64,000 nt of DNA from an uncultured Clostridia bacterium (GTDB lineage Bacteria > Bacillota > Clostridia > Christensenellales > UBA1242), in assembly GCA_934754445.1 (NCBI GenBank), contig CAKVHZ010000004.1, positions 1 to 64,000 of the forward strand, read 5' to 3'. Of the stretch, positions 26,275 through 34,424 are shown one piece after another (positions within the stretch are counted from its first letter, which is position 1; each line of letters begins with the position of its first letter). The position numbers were made by a program, and so were the translations under genes. The notes beneath the pieces were generated by a model. That model saw nothing but the letters and a program-made list of their open reading frames with translations. It was not told the DNA's origin and did not search any database.

Positions 26275-26604
26275 ATGGAGAAAGGTCCTAGTACTTATGC
26301 TGAATATTGGACAAGTGAATATGCTGAAGTAAATCATTTTTATTTTCATGCATATGATATGGGATATACATATATAACAGATTATTCACAAGCGGCTATA
26401 AATTTTGCGTTAAAAAAGGGAGATAGTATAATATCTTTTACAGCAAATGAAAAAAAATTTCATTCAACTTACAAATATGATGTAGAAACGAATGAATTTA
26501 TTATTATTTCTAGGGATGGTAAAATTGTTACGTATTATTTACCTGAAGACGGAATTAATTATTTCTATAGTCAATTTGATAAATATGGAGATTATTGGAA
26601 TTAA
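26275..26604 (+). CDS. Putative toxin-like small protein (BECR-type RNase fold?)
   Basis: 109 residues. A helical N-terminal half with FHAYDMG, then a beta-rich C-terminal half reading KYDVETNEFIIISRDGKIV, TYYLPEDG and YFYSQFDKYG. The 'F-x-YD..TN.F....DG.I.T.Y.P..G..Y...Q' layout is what I associate with C-terminal toxin domains of polymorphic toxins and phage-borne BECR (barnase/EndoU/colicin E5/RelE-like) nucleases. The identification is by pattern memory only. It is followed 12 bp later by a CPCC-type protein known from immunity contexts, which strengthens a toxin reading. AGGAGG at 26256-26261. Confidence 0.5.
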   Translation: MEKGPSTYAEYWTSEYAEVNHFYFHAYDMGYTYITDYSQAAINFALKKGDSIISFTANEKKFHSTYKYDVETNEFIIISRDGKIVTYYLPEDGINYFYSQFDKYGDYWN

Positions 26605-26616
26605 AAGGAGAAAGTT

Positions 26617-26913
26617 ATGAAAGAAAAAATTGAAGATAAAACAACCCACGCAAACAAATGCAAAATATGTGGAATGGGAAATATAAATTTCATTCACGAA
26701 ATATGTATATATTGTGGTTGGGAAGATGATGGTTTGCAAAACGAACAGCCAGATTATATGGGTGGTGCAAATCATATGAGTTTTAACCAATATAAGAAAT
26801 TTTGGGAAGAAAATAAAAAAGAAATTTTGAATGCTGACAATACCTGCTTTAAAGCGATTGATTTGGCAAGAAAATATTATGAAAAAAATTATAAAAATCA
26901 TAAGTTGAATTAA
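26617..26913 (+). CDS. Cys-rich CPCC-family protein, probable immunity protein
   Basis: 98 residues. Two zinc-knuckle-like CxxC pairs (CKICG and CIYCG) are followed by WEDDGLQ, PDYMGGANHMSF and a C-terminal helical tail. This matches the Cys_rich_CPCC family (typical form CPCCG..T; CxxCFWEDD; GANH.SL), although the first pair here is CKIC instead of CPCC. Family members occur beside toxins in polymorphic-toxin loci and have been proposed as immunity proteins. Here it directly follows the toxin-like gene, in one operon, behind AAAGGAG. Confidence 0.8.
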   Translation: MKEKIEDKTTHANKCKICGMGNINFIHEICIYCGWEDDGLQNEQPDYMGGANHMSFNQYKKFWEENKKEILNADNTCFKAIDLARKYYEKNYKNHKLN

Positions 26914-26933
26914 GTTTAACCTATGATTTTTTT
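26893..26933 (+). terminator. Terminator overlapping the end of the CPCC gene
   Basis: 10-bp stem AAAAATCATA (26893-26902) / TATGATTTTT (26922-26931) with a T-run. It overlaps the last codons of the gene and ends just before the next ribosome site. Confidence 0.7.
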
Positions 26934-26946
26934 GTAAGGAGTTTTT

Positions 26947-27639
26947 ATGAAAGAAAGATATGAAGTTGATAACAATTTAACACAAGAAAAAACTGAATAT
27001 GAAAAAGAAAAGCTAACGAAAAAACTTAAACTAGTTAGAAATGAATTTAAAACAGTTGGAAAATACGGTATGCCACTAATAAAAAAACAAGAAATTGATT
27101 TAGATAAAATCGATTTATGGAATTACACAAAGACAAAATTAAACGATGTAGATAATAAAGATAAAACGATTCACTTTTTTACTTATGATTGGTTATTTGA
27201 AAATGTTTATGAAAAACCAGAACTAGCTATGGAAAAATTGAAACAATATTATGCGGTGTTATCTCCAGAATTTAGTTTATACTGGGATATGCCAAAGGCA
27301 CTCCAAATTTTTAGTACATTTAAAAATAGATGGTGTGGTGCGTTTTTTCAAAAGCATGGAATGAAAGTGATACCGACAGTATGCTGTGCTGGCGATGATA
27401 GTTATGATTTTTGTTTTGATGGTATAGAACAGGGCTCTGTAGTTGCAGTATCAACTTATTGTAGAGAAGAATATAAACATGAATTTATGAAAAGCTATAA
27501 TAAAATGATGGAAGTAATTAAACCTACTGGAATTATTTGTTATGGAACACCATTTGATGAAATGACAGGAAAAATTAGGTCTATTAGTCCATTCGACCAA
27601 GAAGAATTAATAGCAAAATGGGCTTTGAAAACTATATGA
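26947..27639 (+). CDS. DUF4417-domain protein
   Basis: 230 residues. DUF4417 landmarks: IHFFTYDWLFE, VLSPEFSLYWDMP, IFSTFKNRWCGAFFQ, MKVIPTVC, FDGIEQGSVVAVSTY and a final IICYGTPFDEM. It is a conserved family of unknown function frequent on phages, integrative elements and in gut Firmicutes. It has no signal peptide. TAAGGAG precedes the ATG, and the gene lies just after a terminator, so its own promoter was not identified. A short gap of 45 bp separates it from the HNH-like gene. Confidence 0.85.
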   Translation: MKERYEVDNNLTQEKTEYEKEKLTKKLKLVRNEFKTVGKYGMPLIKKQEIDLDKIDLWNYTKTKLNDVDNKDKTIHFFTYDWLFENVYEKPELAMEKLKQYYAVLSPEFSLYWDMPKALQIFSTFKNRWCGAFFQKHGMKVIPTVCCAGDDSYDFCFDGIEQGSVVAVSTYCREEYKHEFMKSYNKMMEVIKPTGIICYGTPFDEMTGKIRSISPFDQEELIAKWALKTI

Positions 27640-27684
27640 AAAAATATATGTCGGGCGAGTTATATCCAACAAGGTAGGTATGGT

Positions 27685-28452
27685 ATGAAAGATTTGAAAT
27701 TAAACATTGAATTATTGCCTAAGGGTGCTTGGGGTAATGATTTTAGTAGAACATTGGCTAAAAAAGATTGGGATACATTAAGAAGGGTCTGCCATGATAA
27801 AGCAAATCATAAATGTACAATTTGTGGATTTGAAACAGATGATTTAGATGCTCATGAAGTCTGGGATTTTGATATTGAAACAAAAACTCAAAAACTTAAA
27901 GACATAATTTCTATTTGTAGTAAATGTCATGGGGTTAAACATATTAGAAATTCGCAAAGGCTGGGCTTTGGAGAAAATGCGAAAAGACATTTTATGGAAG
28001 TAAACAACTGTAATGAATTGGAATTTGCGAAGCATTTAGCCAAAGCTCAAATGGATTTTGAAGAAAGGAATAAAATTTATAGATGGAAGATTGTCGCAGA
28101 TTTAGAAAAATTTGGTGGAAGAAATATTGAAATTAAAGAAATCTTTATTCCATTAATTAAATCAGAATATAAACAAGATGAATTAAACATACTTAAAAAT
28201 GAATGTGGTTTTGAACCTAGGATTTTAGAGATCAATATTGATAATTACCAAGGGACTATATCTATAACCTGTGACAAAACTAATAAAATTGAATGGTTTG
28301 ATGAAAATAATAATTTGTTAAATACAAAATATAATTTTGGCGAAAAATTTAACACAAATTTTTCTGTTAAAGATTTAAGATGTTTATATTTAAAATTTAA
28401 GTTAACAGGAGAGTATGGCGAAAAGGTTTCTAAAAAATTTGATTTATTTTAA
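27685..28452 (+). CDS. HNH-like zinc-binding protein with C-terminal extension
   Basis: 255 residues. Residues about 25-95 hold an HNH-nuclease-like module: WDTLRRVCHDKANHKCTICG (first Cys pair), then LDAHEVWDFD, DIISICSKCHGVKH (second Cys pair plus His). This is the small HNH-like family common in gut bacteria; DNA cleavage is plausible but not shown. Residues about 145-255 form a separate beta-rich region of unknown function, so the protein is a two-domain fusion. AAGGTAGG precedes the ATG. Last element gene before the tRNA. Confidence 0.75.
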   Translation: MKDLKLNIELLPKGAWGNDFSRTLAKKDWDTLRRVCHDKANHKCTICGFETDDLDAHEVWDFDIETKTQKLKDIISICSKCHGVKHIRNSQRLGFGENAKRHFMEVNNCNELEFAKHLAKAQMDFEERNKIYRWKIVADLEKFGGRNIEIKEIFIPLIKSEYKQDELNILKNECGFEPRILEINIDNYQGTISITCDKTNKIEWFDENNNLLNTKYNFGEKFNTNFSVKDLRCLYLKFKLTGEYGEKVSKKFDLF

Positions 28453-28513
28453 TGTAAATAAATTGACAGCAAATGTTTTTTGCCTTAAAAATTTTGTTAA
28501 AAATATGAAAATA

Positions 28514-28559
28514 AAAAATCGCTAAAACCTTAGGAATATAAATGGTTTTAGCGATTTTT
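28514..28559. terminator. Bidirectional terminator, tRNA-Thr side
   Basis: Perfect 16-bp stem (28514-28529 / 28544-28559) with A and T runs. It terminates tRNA-Thr on the minus strand and the HNH-like gene on the plus strand. A diverged homologue sits beside the left attachment site (21611-21655). Confidence 0.9.
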
Positions 28560-28606
28560 AATGAGTGGAGCTAACGAGCAGACTCGAACTGCCGACCTTT
28601 CGCTTA
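28547..28606. repeat. Right attachment site (in intact tRNA-Thr)
   Basis: 60 bp identical to 21643-21702; the identity ends in the anticodon loop of the tRNA. Confidence 0.9.
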
Positions 28607-28641
28607 CCAAGCGAATGCGCTACCTACTGCGCCACGTTAGC
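28566..28641 (-). tRNA. tRNA-Thr (anticodon GGU)
   Basis: 76 nt on the minus strand with acceptor GCTAACG/CGTTAGC, D stem GCGC, anticodon arm TTCGC-TTGGTAA-GCGAA, T arm with TTCGAGT and an encoded 3' CCA. The anticodon GGT reads ACC/ACU Thr codons. Its 3' half is the integration target of the element to the left and is supplied by that element. Confidence 0.95.
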
Positions 28642-28649
28642 ACAAAAAT

Positions 28650-28678
28650 AATATAGCAAACTTATTTTGTTTTGTCAA
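28650..28678 (-). promoter_or_regulatory. tRNA-Thr promoter
   Basis: Minus strand: TTGACA (28673-28678), 17-nt spacer, TATATT (28650-28655) with TGc before it. Only 8 nt separate the -10 from the mature tRNA 5' end, so the precursor should carry a leader of only about 2 nt. Confidence 0.85.
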
Positions 28679-28842
28679 TAAATTTGCTATTATTATATTT
28701 TTTCTCATCTTTTATATTATTTTTAATTACTATTTTTGCGTTTTTGTTTAGTAAAAGTAAATTTAGTAAGTAGTGGAGTTTTAAATAATTTTTTCTCTAA
28801 CTATTTTTTGGGGTTAGGTTAGGTTGAAATTATACTTTCAGT

Positions 28843-29763
28843 TTATGCTAGTCTTAAATCTTTACCGATGAAGTTAAATTTTAAACTTATTTCTTTGTCC
28901 ATTAATCTACTAAAAAATCTTTCAGTATATTTTGTTTTTATATCATTTAAGGTTAGGTTTGTGGTAAATAGTGTGATTTTATTTTGAGATTGTCTTTCAT
29001 TTAATAAGTTTAAAAAATTCTCGGCTGTAATGTTGTTATATGATGATTCACTACCTAAGTCATCAATTACTACAATATCACTTTCTAAAAGTTCATCCAT
29101 TAAACTATTAAATAGTTTTTCATTTCGGTGTGCTTGACAAAATTGTCTATTTAATTCAAAACTTGAGTAAAATCTACAAAGTTTAAGATTTTGTGCCATA
29201 GTTTTTAGAAAACTTTTTGCAATATATGTTTTACCTGTTCCTGTTGCTCCGGTGAATAGAACTGTGTTATATTTTGAATCATATATTTTTTGTAATAAGT
29301 TAGTTATTTTATACAATTCTTCTTTATTATCACTTTTGCGAAAATCAATTTCATCTAAAGTTGGAGTAGAGTCAACATTTATACCGATTTCTTTTACTAA
29401 ATCAATTTTAAAGTCGTTCATTAAACATTCGCAAACATTTCCATTTTCTAAATAGCCTTTATCATCACATTTTTTACATTTAAAATTAGGTAATATTTTA
29501 TTAACATCTTTGTTATTTGATTTTAAGGCGTATAGAAATTTTGTCATTTTTGCTTTTTTTTCTTCTTTTAAATCATCACAATTTTGACCATTAAGTTCAC
29601 ATTTTGCTATTTTAATTTTTAAATTACCAAGTTCGTTTGAGAGATTTAATATATCTTGATTATAATAACAAGATTTTAAATATTCTTGACTTTCCAAAAT
29701 CTCTAAACTACGATTTTTATTTTTTTGTTCAATAGTTTTTTTAAATATTTCATCTTTAGTCAT
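28843..29763 (-). CDS. DnaC/DnaI-type replicative helicase loader
   Basis: AAA+ ATPase that loads the replicative helicase at origins or restarted forks. 306 residues: helical N-terminus, a zinc-binding CKKCDDKGYL...CEC motif (about residues 95-115), Walker A TGATGTGKT (about 171-179), Walker B IVVIDDLGSE and an Arg-finger-like ERFFSR near the end. It overlaps the upstream DnaD-like gene by one base (TAATG), so the two are translationally coupled and form a primosome unit. Located beside the tRNA-Thr integration site. Confidence 0.9.
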   Translation of the reverse strand: MTKDEIFKKTIEQKNKNRSLEILESQEYLKSCYYNQDILNLSNELGNLKIKIAKCELNGQNCDDLKEEKKAKMTKFLYALKSNNKDVNKILPNFKCKKCDDKGYLENGNVCECLMNDFKIDLVKEIGINVDSTPTLDEIDFRKSDNKEELYKITNLLQKIYDSKYNTVLFTGATGTGKTYIAKSFLKTMAQNLKLCRFYSSFELNRQFCQAHRNEKLFNSLMDELLESDIVVIDDLGSESSYNNITAENFLNLLNERQSQNKITLFTTNLTLNDIKTKYTERFFSRLMDKEISLKFNFIGKDLRLA

Positions 29764-31193
29764 TAAACATCTATCTCCTTAAGGTTATCAAATAATCTAT
29801 TTAATTCTTCATCAGAATAACTACGCTTATTTATATCAACTTCTGGTTTCGTGAAGTTATCTAGTTTGTGTTCTTTTTGTGCTTCTTCAATGGTTGTAAT
29901 ATTCTTTTCGTGGAAGTTAGAAACAACTTTGCTTAAATACATAAAAGGTTGACTTTTCCCTTGCGAAATTTGAACGGCGTAGGAAAGTAAATTTGCTGGG
30001 ATTTTCCAATCGTTGCACCAAGTATTGTAAAGTTCTCTATCTCGTGGAGTTATTATTCGTGCTAGTCCTAAAACTTCAAAGATGCCTTTAATGTTGTTGT
30101 CAATTTCATTTAAGTCGTTAATATATTGACTTATTGCTGGCATACTAACTAAACCTTGTTTGTATAGTTTGTTAAGCACATTATCCATTTTTTCTAGCGT
30201 GTTGTTTGAAGTTTTAAAGCAGAATTTTGCTAAAAACTCTAAAGTTTCATCACTAAAGCCTTTAATTAACCAATTAGTTAAGTATGTGTCTACAACTGGT
30301 TCTAAATTTTCAAAATATATGCCAAGATTTTTACAAATTTCTTTTGCTAGTGCTAAATAGTGGCGTTTATTTTTGTTAAAATCTTCAATTTCTTGACTAG
30401 AGTATAGTCCTAAATTATGATATTTAAAAATTTTATTATCTAAGGCTTTCATGCCACCTTTTTTGTTTAAACTTTCGGCTATAGTAAGAATACAACTATC
30501 AGTGTAGTGGAAATTTTTAGTCCAGTTTAAATACATATCTCTTTCTTCAATAGTCGCTTTTCTGTCTATTCCTAAAATTCTTAAAATGTTTAAAATGTTT
30601 TCACTAGTAAGTTCTAATTGTTTAATTTTTTCTTCAACTTTTTTGCTGGTTAATATTTTTTCGCTTATCCAGTTTTTGCAAACAGCTAAAATGTAACTAG
30701 CATTAATTAATTTATCTTTAGTTTCAGTGCAATACTTAATTATCATAAGTAATGCTTCGGGTTCTATTTTTTCTTTTTCAATTAAAGTTACATAGTCTTT
30801 AAATTCGTTAGGAGTAAGTGTTCGTTCTAATAAATTTTGACAAAGAATAAAGAAATCGCCATACTTTTCTTTATCTATAGGTTTAAACTTAATTGTTTTA
30901 ACGTCTATTGGGAGATATATTATTTCAAAGTCATTTAGATTAGATATTTTAACTAAGCCTTGTTCTTCCCAATATTTAAAACAAGAAATAACTTCTTCTT
31001 TAGTTAGTTTTAAATCGGCACAAAAATTCTCTATTTTATTAACATCTTCGTTTAAACTTATGTAATATAGCCCTTGAAGATATACTTTTACGGCATTATC
31101 TTTAGCATCTGGCATAAAATTTGAAATGAAAAAGTTGTTGACTAGTGTGTAATTACTATTTTGTAAATCTTTAGAAAATTTTGTGAAAGCCAT
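29763..31193 (-). CDS. DnaD/DnaB-like primosomal protein
   Basis: Replication initiation protein that bridges DNA remodelling and helicase loading. About 476 residues from ATG 31193, chosen for its AAAGGAG; the earlier in-frame TTG at 31220 abuts the -10 box. An N-terminal winged-helix-like part (about 1-110) is followed by three DnaD-type modules (about 125-200, 205-290, 375-445), each with an 'ER..Y..W....' or 'WIxxK' helix. A repeated-module arrangement is known in Clostridia-like DnaD proteins. Operon with the loader gene. Confidence 0.85.
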   Translation of the reverse strand: MAFTKFSKDLQNSNYTLVNNFFISNFMPDAKDNAVKVYLQGLYYISLNEDVNKIENFCADLKLTKEEVISCFKYWEEQGLVKISNLNDFEIIYLPIDVKTIKFKPIDKEKYGDFFILCQNLLERTLTPNEFKDYVTLIEKEKIEPEALLMIIKYCTETKDKLINASYILAVCKNWISEKILTSKKVEEKIKQLELTSENILNILRILGIDRKATIEERDMYLNWTKNFHYTDSCILTIAESLNKKGGMKALDNKIFKYHNLGLYSSQEIEDFNKNKRHYLALAKEICKNLGIYFENLEPVVDTYLTNWLIKGFSDETLEFLAKFCFKTSNNTLEKMDNVLNKLYKQGLVSMPAISQYINDLNEIDNNIKGIFEVLGLARIITPRDRELYNTWCNDWKIPANLLSYAVQISQGKSQPFMYLSKVVSNFHEKNITTIEEAQKEHKLDNFTKPEVDINKRSYSDEELNRLFDNLKEIDV

Positions 31194-31211
31194 AAAAAAC
31201 TCCTTTATATT

Positions 31212-31239
31212 ATTATACAATATTTTGTTTAATTTTCAA
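31212..31239 (-). promoter_or_regulatory. Promoter of the dnaD/dnaC-like operon
   Basis: Minus strand: TTGAAA (31234-31239), 16-nt spacer, TATAAT (31212-31217); short leader with AAAGGAG. Confidence 0.8.
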
Positions 31240-31334
31240 GTTTAATTATTATATATTTTAAAAATATTAATTTCAATTAAAAATGTCATAAATTTTAATG
31301 TTATTTTTATTTTTTTTAAAACATATACTTAAAT

Positions 31335-32858
31335 ATGAAAAAATTTTTTAAGCGAAAAACCCTTATATATTTTATTTTAGCATTAATTTTTGTTGTTGGG
31401 ACAAGTTTTTCATTATTATATGGTTGTTCATCTAATAATTTTATAGCGGTTTATAGTAAAAATGTAAATGAGTATGATATAAATGTTGATATAAATGAAA
31501 GTGAAAAAACACTAAATATTAAACAAAAAACGACTTTCGTAAATCAAACCGACAGTGTTGCACTTAAAAGTGTATATTTTCACATTTTTCCTAAAGCATT
31601 CAGCGAGGGGGTTGTAAACAAGCCAGTTAGTGCTTTAAACGAAACAAAAGCGTATCCTAACGGCATAAGTTATGGAAATATTGATATTAGTTTAGTTAAG
31701 TTAAAAGATGAAGAAGTTTTGCCCAGATATCTAAATGCTGATAAAGATATTCTAGTTGTTGACTTAGAAAAAGAATTGTTGCCGACAAAGAATGTTGAAA
31801 TATATTTTGAATATAGCATAAAACTACCTAACATTCACCATAGATATGGTTATGGCGAAAATACTATTAATTTAGGAAATTTCTATTTAATTGCATGCGT
31901 TTATGATGAAAAAGAAGGTTGGGCATCAAATTCTTATAACTATAACGGCGACCCTTTTTATAGTGAAATGGCAAACTATAATGTTATTGTGAGTTTTAGT
32001 AATAACTATGTTTTAGCACATACTGGAAATTTAATAAATAAAGAAGAAAAAGATAACAAAGTTACAGCAAAAATAAATGCAAAAGCAGTTAGAGATTTTG
32101 CATTAATTTTAAGTGATAAATATAAACAGTTAAGTTCAAAAATAAATGGGGTAGATGTTAATTATTTTTACTATAATGATGAAACTCCTGAAAAAAGTTT
32201 AAAAACTTGCACCGATAGTTTAAAAACTTTTGTAAACTTATTTGGAGAATATCCTTATCGAAGTTTAAATGTTTGTGAAAGCAATTTTGTTTATGGTGGT
32301 ATGGAATATCCTAATCTTGTTTTTATAGCAGACAATTTAGATAATTATGAAGATTACACTTATACTATGGTTCATGAAATAGCACATCAATGGTGGTATA
32401 ACTTGGTAGGTAATAACGAGTTTAAATATGGCTTTTTAGATGAAAGTTTAACCGAATATTCTACATATTTATTTTTTGATAAAAACCCTGAGTATAACAT
32501 GGATACAAGAGAAATGATAAAAAATACCACAAATAGTTATCTGTTGTTTTTAGATGTGTATAAAGAAGTTTTTACAAAGGTTAATACTAGTATGCTTCGT
32601 AGTTTAGATGAGTATAATACTGAACCTGAATATATTTATATGGCTTATGTAAAAGGCACATTAATGTTTGATAACTTAAGAGAAATTGTGGGCGATAAAA
32701 ATTTTATAAATAGTTTAAAATTTTACTATAAACAAAATCGTGGGAAAAATGCAGTTCCAACCGATTTAATTTATGCTTTTAATAAGGTTTGTAAAAAAGA
32801 TTTAGAAAGTTATTTTAATAGTTGGCTTAATGGCTCAGTAGTAATCGAAAATATTTAA
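31335..32858 (+). CDS. M1-family metallopeptidase lipoprotein
   Basis: 507 residues. A lipoprotein signal (hydrophobic stretch about 12-29, lipobox LLYGC with Cys about 31) places it on the outside of the membrane. The M1 aminopeptidase core shows YGGMEYPNLVF (GAMEN-type exopeptidase motif) and HEIAHQWW (HExxH about 347-351) followed by the third zinc ligand in DESLTEY. It probably trims peptides at the cell surface. No Shine-Dalgarno is present; TATACT (31324-31329) ends 5 nt before the ATG, so the mRNA is probably leaderless, although no clear -35 exists. Confidence 0.9.
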   Translation: MKKFFKRKTLIYFILALIFVVGTSFSLLYGCSSNNFIAVYSKNVNEYDINVDINESEKTLNIKQKTTFVNQTDSVALKSVYFHIFPKAFSEGVVNKPVSALNETKAYPNGISYGNIDISLVKLKDEEVLPRYLNADKDILVVDLEKELLPTKNVEIYFEYSIKLPNIHHRYGYGENTINLGNFYLIACVYDEKEGWASNSYNYNGDPFYSEMANYNVIVSFSNNYVLAHTGNLINKEEKDNKVTAKINAKAVRDFALILSDKYKQLSSKINGVDVNYFYYNDETPEKSLKTCTDSLKTFVNLFGEYPYRSLNVCESNFVYGGMEYPNLVFIADNLDNYEDYTYTMVHEIAHQWWYNLVGNNEFKYGFLDESLTEYSTYLFFDKNPEYNMDTREMIKNTTNSYLLFLDVYKEVFTKVNTSMLRSLDEYNTEPEYIYMAYVKGTLMFDNLREIVGDKNFINSLKFYYKQNRGKNAVPTDLIYAFNKVCKKDLESYFNSWLNGSVVIENI

Positions 32859-32938
32859 AATAAATTCGACAAAAATTGTATAAGAAAATTTTAATAATTT
32901 TCGGGTTTTTGCACAAAGTATATTCGGGAGGAAAAAAT

Positions 32939-33094
32939 ATGCAAAAATATAGACCAGGTGAAACTTGCATGGAAACAGGTAACTATGCAGTTTATAATGA
33001 ACATGATGAGAAAATTGGTAGTGTTTATTTAAAAGAAGAACAAACATTCCCACCTACTCAATATGAAGGTTCTTATTACGAAAAAGAAGATTAA
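32939..33094 (+). CDS. YjzC-like small protein (51 aa)
   Basis: 51 residues from ATG 32939, set by GGGAGGAAAA; upstream in-frame starts have no site. The pattern is RPGETCMETGNYAVYNEHDE, then GSVYLKEEQTFPPTQYEGSYY. The order RPGE..(S/T)G.Y......PPT..G..Y is that of the YjzC-like family, small proteins of unknown function in Firmicutes. It stands alone between the M1 peptidase gene and a terminator. Confidence 0.75.
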   Translation: MQKYRPGETCMETGNYAVYNEHDEKIGSVYLKEEQTFPPTQYEGSYYEKED

Positions 33095-33110
33095 TTAATC
33101 TTAAATTAAT

Positions 33111-33139
33111 AAAAAAATGCCTAAAAATGGCATTTTTTT
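33111..33139 (+). terminator. Terminator
   Basis: 11-bp stem (33111-33121 / 33129-33139) with 7-nt loop; the 3' arm ends in seven T. Confidence 0.85.
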
Positions 33140-33205
33140 ATGCTTTTTTGATTTATTTTGCATTAAAAATTTTTAAAGTAATAAATTTTATGGTAAAATA
33201 TATTC

Positions 33206-34304
33206 ATGATTAATTTAGATTTATTTAATAGTTTAGAAAAAAAATATAACACGATAAAGGAGTGTCTTTGAAAAAGATAATATAGAACTAGAAGATTTAA
33301 AAAAACAAATAGAGGCCGAAACCGACTATAAAAAAATTATAGAAATAAATAAAAAAATATCTAGTATAGATAAAAAAGCAACTCAATTTGTTTTACTTAC
33401 AAAAATTATTAACAATACAAAAGAAAGTTTAAAACTACTTGATAGTGAAGAATTTAATTCTTTAAAAATAGAAGAACAAGAATTGTTAACTAACATTATA
33501 GAAAGTGATATTAAAAAAACACAAGAAATTGTTGATAAATTGTTTTTAGTTATTATGCTCTCAAGCGAGTATGATTTTAATGATGCCATTGTAACTCTTC
33601 ATTCGGGTGCAGGGGGAACAGAAAGTTACGATTTTGTAAGTATGCTTTATAGAATGTATACTAAATATTGCGAAAATGAAGGGTTAAAGATTTCAGTTTT
33701 AGAGTTATCTCAAGAAGATGTAGGAATTAAAAGTATAACAATAAAAGTTAGTGGAGATTTTGCTTATGGAAAATTAAAAAGCGAAAAAGGAGTTCATAGA
33801 TTAGTCAGGATTTCGCCTTTTGATAGCAACAAGCGTAGACACACAACTTTTGCTAGCGTTGATGTTATTCCAGAAATTGAAAATGATAACCTAATTGAAA
33901 TAAATAGTGATGATTTAAAGATAGACACTTTCCGTAGTGGTGGTGCTGGTGGGCAACATATAAATAAAACTGAAAGTGCTGTTAGAATAACTCACATTCC
34001 AACGGGGATAGTAGTAACTTGTCAAAACGAAAGAAGTCAAATTCAAAACAAAGAGCAGGCTCTAAAAGTTTTAAAGAGTAAACTTTATATTATAAAAGAA
34101 CAGCAACACTTAAATAAAATAAGTGAAATTACAGGGAATTTACTTAAAATTGAGTGGGGAAGTCAAATTCGTAGTTATGTTTTTTGCCCTTACACTATGG
34201 TTAAAGACCATAGAACAAATTATGAAACAAGTGATGTTGAAGGTGTTATGAACGGAAATTTAGAAGATTTTGTTCTTGCTTATTTAATACAAAAAAGTGC
34301 TTAA
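33206..34304 (+). CDS. prfB: Peptide chain release factor 2, programmed +1 frameshift
   Basis: Terminates translation at UGA and UAA. The zero frame starts at ATG 33206 and reaches TGA at 33269-33271. Skipping T33269 gives an unbroken frame to 34304 (365 residues in total). The site is AAGGAG-TGT-CTT-TGA-A, the classic prfB autoregulatory arrangement with the Shine-Dalgarno-like element three bases before the CTT. Catalytic GGQ (SGGAGGQH) and the UGA-recognition tripeptide SPF are present. The ATG has no ribosome site, and TGg-TAAAAT (33194-33199) ends 6 nt before it, so the transcript is probably leaderless. Join: 33206-33268, 33270-34304. Confidence 0.95.
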
Positions 34305-34316
34305 TGCACTTTTTTA
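34291..34316 (+). terminator. prfB terminator overlapping the stop codon
   Basis: AAAAAAGTGC (34291-34300) / GCACTTTTTT (34306-34315); the TAA stop lies in the loop. Confidence 0.85.
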
Positions 34317-34424
34317 TTTCTTATTTTTTTGTATGTTTATCGTATTACTTTTCACTTTTCATTTTTTTTGTTTATCTATTGTTTTTTTTCTTTTTTCTTT
34401 TTTCTTTTTTATTTTTCGTATTCT
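34310..34424. repeat. Polypyrimidine tract between convergent genes
   Basis: About 115 bp almost wholly T/C on the plus strand, including tandem TTTTTTC heptamers near 34388-34410. It fills the gap between the convergent prfB and tsaD. No gene is supported. Confidence 0.8.

Larger units (their letters stand above)
21643..28606. mobile_element. Integrative element in tRNA-Thr(GGU), about 6.9 kb
   Basis: Bounded by 60-bp perfect direct repeats (attL 21643-21702, attR 28547-28606). The right copy completes an intact tRNA gene and the left copy is an orphan 3' half. It carries a tyrosine recombinase (25098-26033), defence-like or addiction genes (abiE remnant, Fic, HEPN-like), a toxin-immunity candidate pair, SLOG/DUF1273, DUF4417 and an HNH-like gene. 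There are no replication, relaxase or capsid genes, so it is a small passenger-type island or a satellite or degenerate element. The integrase lies in the middle rather than next to an att site, which may mean that two elements have fused. Confidence 0.85.
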
